Assembly (NCBI GenBank): GCA_015680685.1
Contig: MNCI01002682.1
Span: 898,019-944,637, forward strand
Direction: 5' to 3'
DNA: 46,619 nt
Source: Gnetum montanum
Taxonomy: Eukaryota > Streptophyta > Gnetopsida > Gnetales > Gnetaceae
Shown: piece by piece, positions 44,087 through 46,619 of the stretch
Layout: each line of letters begins with the position of its first letter
Numbering within the stretch: the stretch's first letter is position 1
Notes under the pieces: generated by a model
The model's input: only the letters and a program-made list of their open reading frames with translations
The model's database searches: none
Told to the model about the DNA's origin: nothing
Made by a program: the position numbers and the translations under genes

Positions 44087-45889
44087 AACATTCTGAACTG
44101 CTGAAACAACTGTTAGCAGCCGGACACATTCAGCCTAAGAAGGTGTCTGAGGAAGCCCTGAAGCGTCACAGACGCAATTGTGAATTGCTGAAGGATCCTT
44201 CTTTAGCTCTGCCTAACGAGCCAGCGGTTTCGAGATCTTTCAGGCTGCACCGTTTTTGTGACTACCACCAGATGTGTGGTCACGACACGGATTACTGTTG
44301 GGCGTTGAAAGACGACATTCAACGCATGATCGACGAAGGTCATCTAAAACTAGACAACAGTAATCCCACGCGTCCGGAAAACCAAACGCTGCATGTGTAC
44401 AAGGATCCGTTAAATACAAATTACAATCCTTATACAATTACTGTAGTGAGCACGGACGGTGAGCGTAAGGCACCGCCAAAACAACCCTTCGTTTTGCGCA
44501 TGCCTACCACCTCACCAAGGGGGCCAAACACTTTTTCGGCAGCCAGGGGGGTCTCACGGCCACCGTTTATCATACGGGCACCTTCTCAAACGTGCCCTCA
44601 GTCACGCGACAGTGCCCAAGCCGCGGGTCCATCCGCGCCCATGCCGAGAGCGCCCTTTATTATTAGGGCGCCAACACCGCAGGCAGCTCCTCTCACGCAG
44701 GGGCAGACCTCTAGCCAGAACCACTCGCCATCGCCTCCTCAGCGCAAGGAGGAGAATACAGTGGTTAGCGCAGCAAAAAACCATCCTACGCTCGGCTTCC
44801 CTAAGCCTAGGCCCCTGGCCTCTGTACCTATGTCTATGCCTCAAAAATAGGCCAAGGGTGCAGAAACGCAGCCACCTTCTCCTGGTAGGAAGACGAACAA
44901 CCCCTCTTCTGACACCCCCCCGCCTCGAGAGATCCGCCTCTTGGGCCGGATGGAGGAAAGTAAGGGGGATAAACCAACCTGCCAGGAGAAGGACCTCCTC
45001 GATGCGTTCACGCAGGTTAAACAAGCTCTCAAGCAAAAGAACACAACGCTGAGCTTGTATGACCTCTTGATGACTTCTCGAGAACACCGCGAGGCTATGG
45101 TACGCATGTTGACGTCCATATTAGTGGATGCCAGCTTGCTGGCCGAAGAGGAAGCGATACACACTATCATGTTTCCCCCTGAAGCCGAACAACCCAAGCC
45201 CACCTCATTGACCTTTCTGAACGAGTCTGTTAAAGATGATCCAGAAAAGGGTCAAGTGACAACGAAGCCGATGTTCATCACCATTCGGGTCGGCCAGTAC
45301 CGGATCCGGAGGGTGCACGTGGATGACAGCGCAGCTGCTAATGTCGTTCCCTATTCCATCGTAGATAGGTTGGGGCTGGTCGACCAGATCACTCCCACGA
45401 CGACAGCCTGTGTAAAGTCATTCAATGGAGCACGGGTTCAGGTCAAGGGGACGGTGCGTATTGAGTTTGTGGCGGGGAATCAGTTCCCAACGGAGGCCAC
45501 ATTTTTAGTCATCGAGGAGATGCCGGGCTTCAACTTGATCTTAGGGAGGTCATGGTTAGCCCAGCTGAGGGCGGTGTCGTCGCCTATCCATCAGGAGATA
45601 CACCTGCCTTACGCTGGGGGGGAGGTTATCATACGCGGCGACGAGATCACTCCCAGGACCGTTAGTAACATTGAGGAAGAACGGGGTTCAGAGATCGAAA
45701 CGGCTGATGATCAGCCCTCTCTTTAAGCCCCTAAACAGAACAATGACAATGCTGACGGTCTAGCCTGGGCTGACCTGCCATTTCCGGATGATAGCGTAGA
45801 GGAGTCGAACTGTAAACCTCCTCGTCCTTATGCAGCAGTTAACATAAAAGCCGCTAGGAGACAGTTGCGTACTGACGGCTGAATGAAGC
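43944..45889 (+). pseudogene. Gag C-terminus and aspartic protease of element G (two in-frame stops)
   Basis: One frame runs through this stretch, broken by TAG at 44848-44850 and TAA at 45724-45726. The first part holds KHSELLKQLLAAGHIQPKK and, near 44260-44360, FCDYHQMCGHDTDYCWALKD followed by IQRMIDEGHLK, the usual C-terminal Tat gag signature. A Pro-rich linker follows. The protease lies at about 45270-45600: KPMFITIRVGQYRIRRVHV, then D-D-S-A-A-A-N-V at the catalytic loop and GFNLILGRSWL near the end. After the TAA the frame continues GLAWADLPFPDDS to TGA at 45889. With only two stops in some 650 codons the copy is young. The open stretch at 44083 would need a GTG start, so it is not a gene of its own. 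Confidence 0.78.
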
Positions 45890-46067
45890 TTTCCAGCGTG
45901 CGCTTATGTCAGTTGGCATACCCATCAATCAATCGTTCCTTTATGTTTGTGTGCTTTTATACAGCATTTGCCTTCTGTGTTTACGCTTTGCATTTTTGTC
46001 GTTACATGTCTTATCATACGCATCCTCATTTCTTTACGTATGTATCCAGGGTTGCATTTAGTTACAC
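45890..46067 (+). other. Noncoding stretch after the protease (element G)
   Basis: No RT or other pol sequence is found. It contains loose TTTACG and GTTACA motifs resembling the array that follows. Confidence 0.5.
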
Positions 46068-46443
46068 TTTACGCATTGGCCCGCAACGGCCTTAAACTAG
46101 TTCTCCAATTTGCAATTTACGCACCGGCCCGTAGCGGCCTTAAACTAGTAGTTAATTCAAACTTTACGCATTGGCCCGCAACGGCCTTAAACTAGTCATT
46201 CGAACTTTACGCATTGGCCCGCAGCGGCCTTAAACTAGTCATTCGAACTTTACGCATTGGCCCGCAACGGCCTTAAACTAGTTCTCCAATTTGCAATTTA
46301 CGCACCGGCCCGTAACGGCCTTAAACTAGTCATTCGAACTTTACGCATTGGCCTGTAATGGCCCTAAACTAGTAGCTACTTTGCCATTTACGCATTGCTT
46401 CGTAATCCATTCATGCTTTTGGCCCGCAATGGCCTTAAACTAA
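46068..46443 (+). repeat. Tandem array, eight units of 43 or 47-48 bp (element G)
   Basis: A 34-bp core beginning TTTACGCATTGG and ending CCTTAAACTAGT starts at 46068, 46116, 46163, 46206, 46249, 46297, 46340 and, degenerate, 46387. The units differ by their tails: CATTCGAAC (43-bp spacing) or TTCTCCAATTTGCAA-like (47-48 bp). Each core holds GGCC-six bases-GGCC and the palindrome ACTAGT. Tandem repeats of this kind are known from the 3' untranslated region of Tat/Ogre elements. Confidence 0.92.
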
Positions 46444-46619
46444 GGCAAAAAATAACAAAAAATATGATAGATAGCTGATAGTCAGCCAAAATTTATAATG
46501 TGTTTGTCTTTCAAATCATTTGTGACATGATGCCAGAAAACAAAATCACGCATGACCCATACTGCCACTATCACCCGTGTCCTTCAACTCTAAGTCCAAC
46601 CCCAAAAGGTCGTCCTCCA
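46444..46619 (+). other. Unassigned end of the window
   Basis: 176 bp after the array, without coding signal. It should be untranslated or intron sequence of element G; no LTR start or polypurine tract is recognised. Confidence 0.5.

Larger units (their letters stand above)
40328..46619 (+). mobile_element. Element G: younger Tat-type Ty3/gypsy element, 5' part
   Basis: A 1.5 kb LTR, primer site, leader, long gag, gag C-terminal CDYHQMCGHDTDYC motif and aspartic protease are present in order, all on the plus strand. It is much richer in CpG and far less decayed than the other elements here, so it is probably younger. The right end lies outside the window. RT, RNase H and integrase are not seen before the end; a tandem array occupies the place after the protease. 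Confidence 0.85.

Noticed and set aside
44083-44850. A 255-codon open frame starting at GTG after gag
   Set aside because: Nuclear genes do not normally start at GTG, and the same frame continues upstream as the true Gag tail after the A run; it is part of gag.
44602-45087. A 161-codon open frame on the minus strand, Arg/Leu-rich
   Set aside because: It lies opposite the gag-protease frame; the composition is what GC-rich antisense gives. Some Ogre elements have extra ORFs, but not here in this orientation.
46068-46443. CRISPR-like look of short repeats with spacers
   Set aside because: The tails are of just two recurring types, not unique spacers, and the context is a plant retrotransposon.

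Overview
This window is plant nuclear DNA made almost entirely of LTR retrotransposons and their remains. I see no host gene, tRNA, rRNA or CRISPR array. The lineages point to a seed plant: Athila-type and Tat-type Ty3/gypsy elements and one Ty1/copia element. Several separate insertions have decayed but were never removed, which suits a large, slowly purged genome, possibly a gymnosperm. That last step is inference.

Layout. (A) 1-~5500, minus strand: a heavily decayed Tat-type element with gag and aspartic-protease remnants, a primer-binding-site remnant and an LTR. (B) 5873-14710, plus strand: the 3' part of an Athila-like element (the ORF downstream of pol, called ORF3 here, then a 3' LTR), split by (C) a copia-type element at 8653-13541 that has two LTRs and gag but no pol. 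(D) 15145-28339, minus strand: a complete but dead 13.2 kb Athila-like element with two LTRs, a perfect CCTAG target-site duplication, a tRNA-Asp-type primer site, gag, protease, RT, RNase H, integrase and ORF3. (E) 28345-31266: AT-rich DNA without recognisable genes. (F) 31272-39865, minus strand: an 8.6 kb relative of D that kept LTRs, gag and ORF3 but lost protease-pol; its ORF3 still has ATG and terminal stop in one frame 930 codons apart. (G) 40328 to the window end, plus strand: the 5' part of a younger, GC- and CpG-rich Tat-type element with a 1.5 kb LTR, a 600-codon gag, a slightly damaged gag-end/protease region, then a tandem-repeat array where RT would be expected.

How the parts relate. 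A and G are an old and a young copy of the same broad lineage: gag, gag C-terminal CxxHxxxxGHD motif, protease and primer site align by eye. B, D and F share one ORF3: an N-terminal domain resembling the 'putative plant transposon protein' family, a coiled-coil middle and a proline-rich end. D and F have a TGATTGCAG sequence directly before the ORF3 ATG, which looks like a 3' splice site. Three of the five elements (C, F, and perhaps G) carry gag but no visible pol, so they would need enzymes supplied in trans.

The strongest unexplained signals are a run of 37-bp imperfect palindromes with compensatory changes in the G LTR, the pol-less but frame-preserved ORF3 of F, the possible splice site before ORF3, and the 43/48-bp tandem array at the right end. 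All homologies here are by-eye alignments within the window plus recall of family motifs; no search was run.
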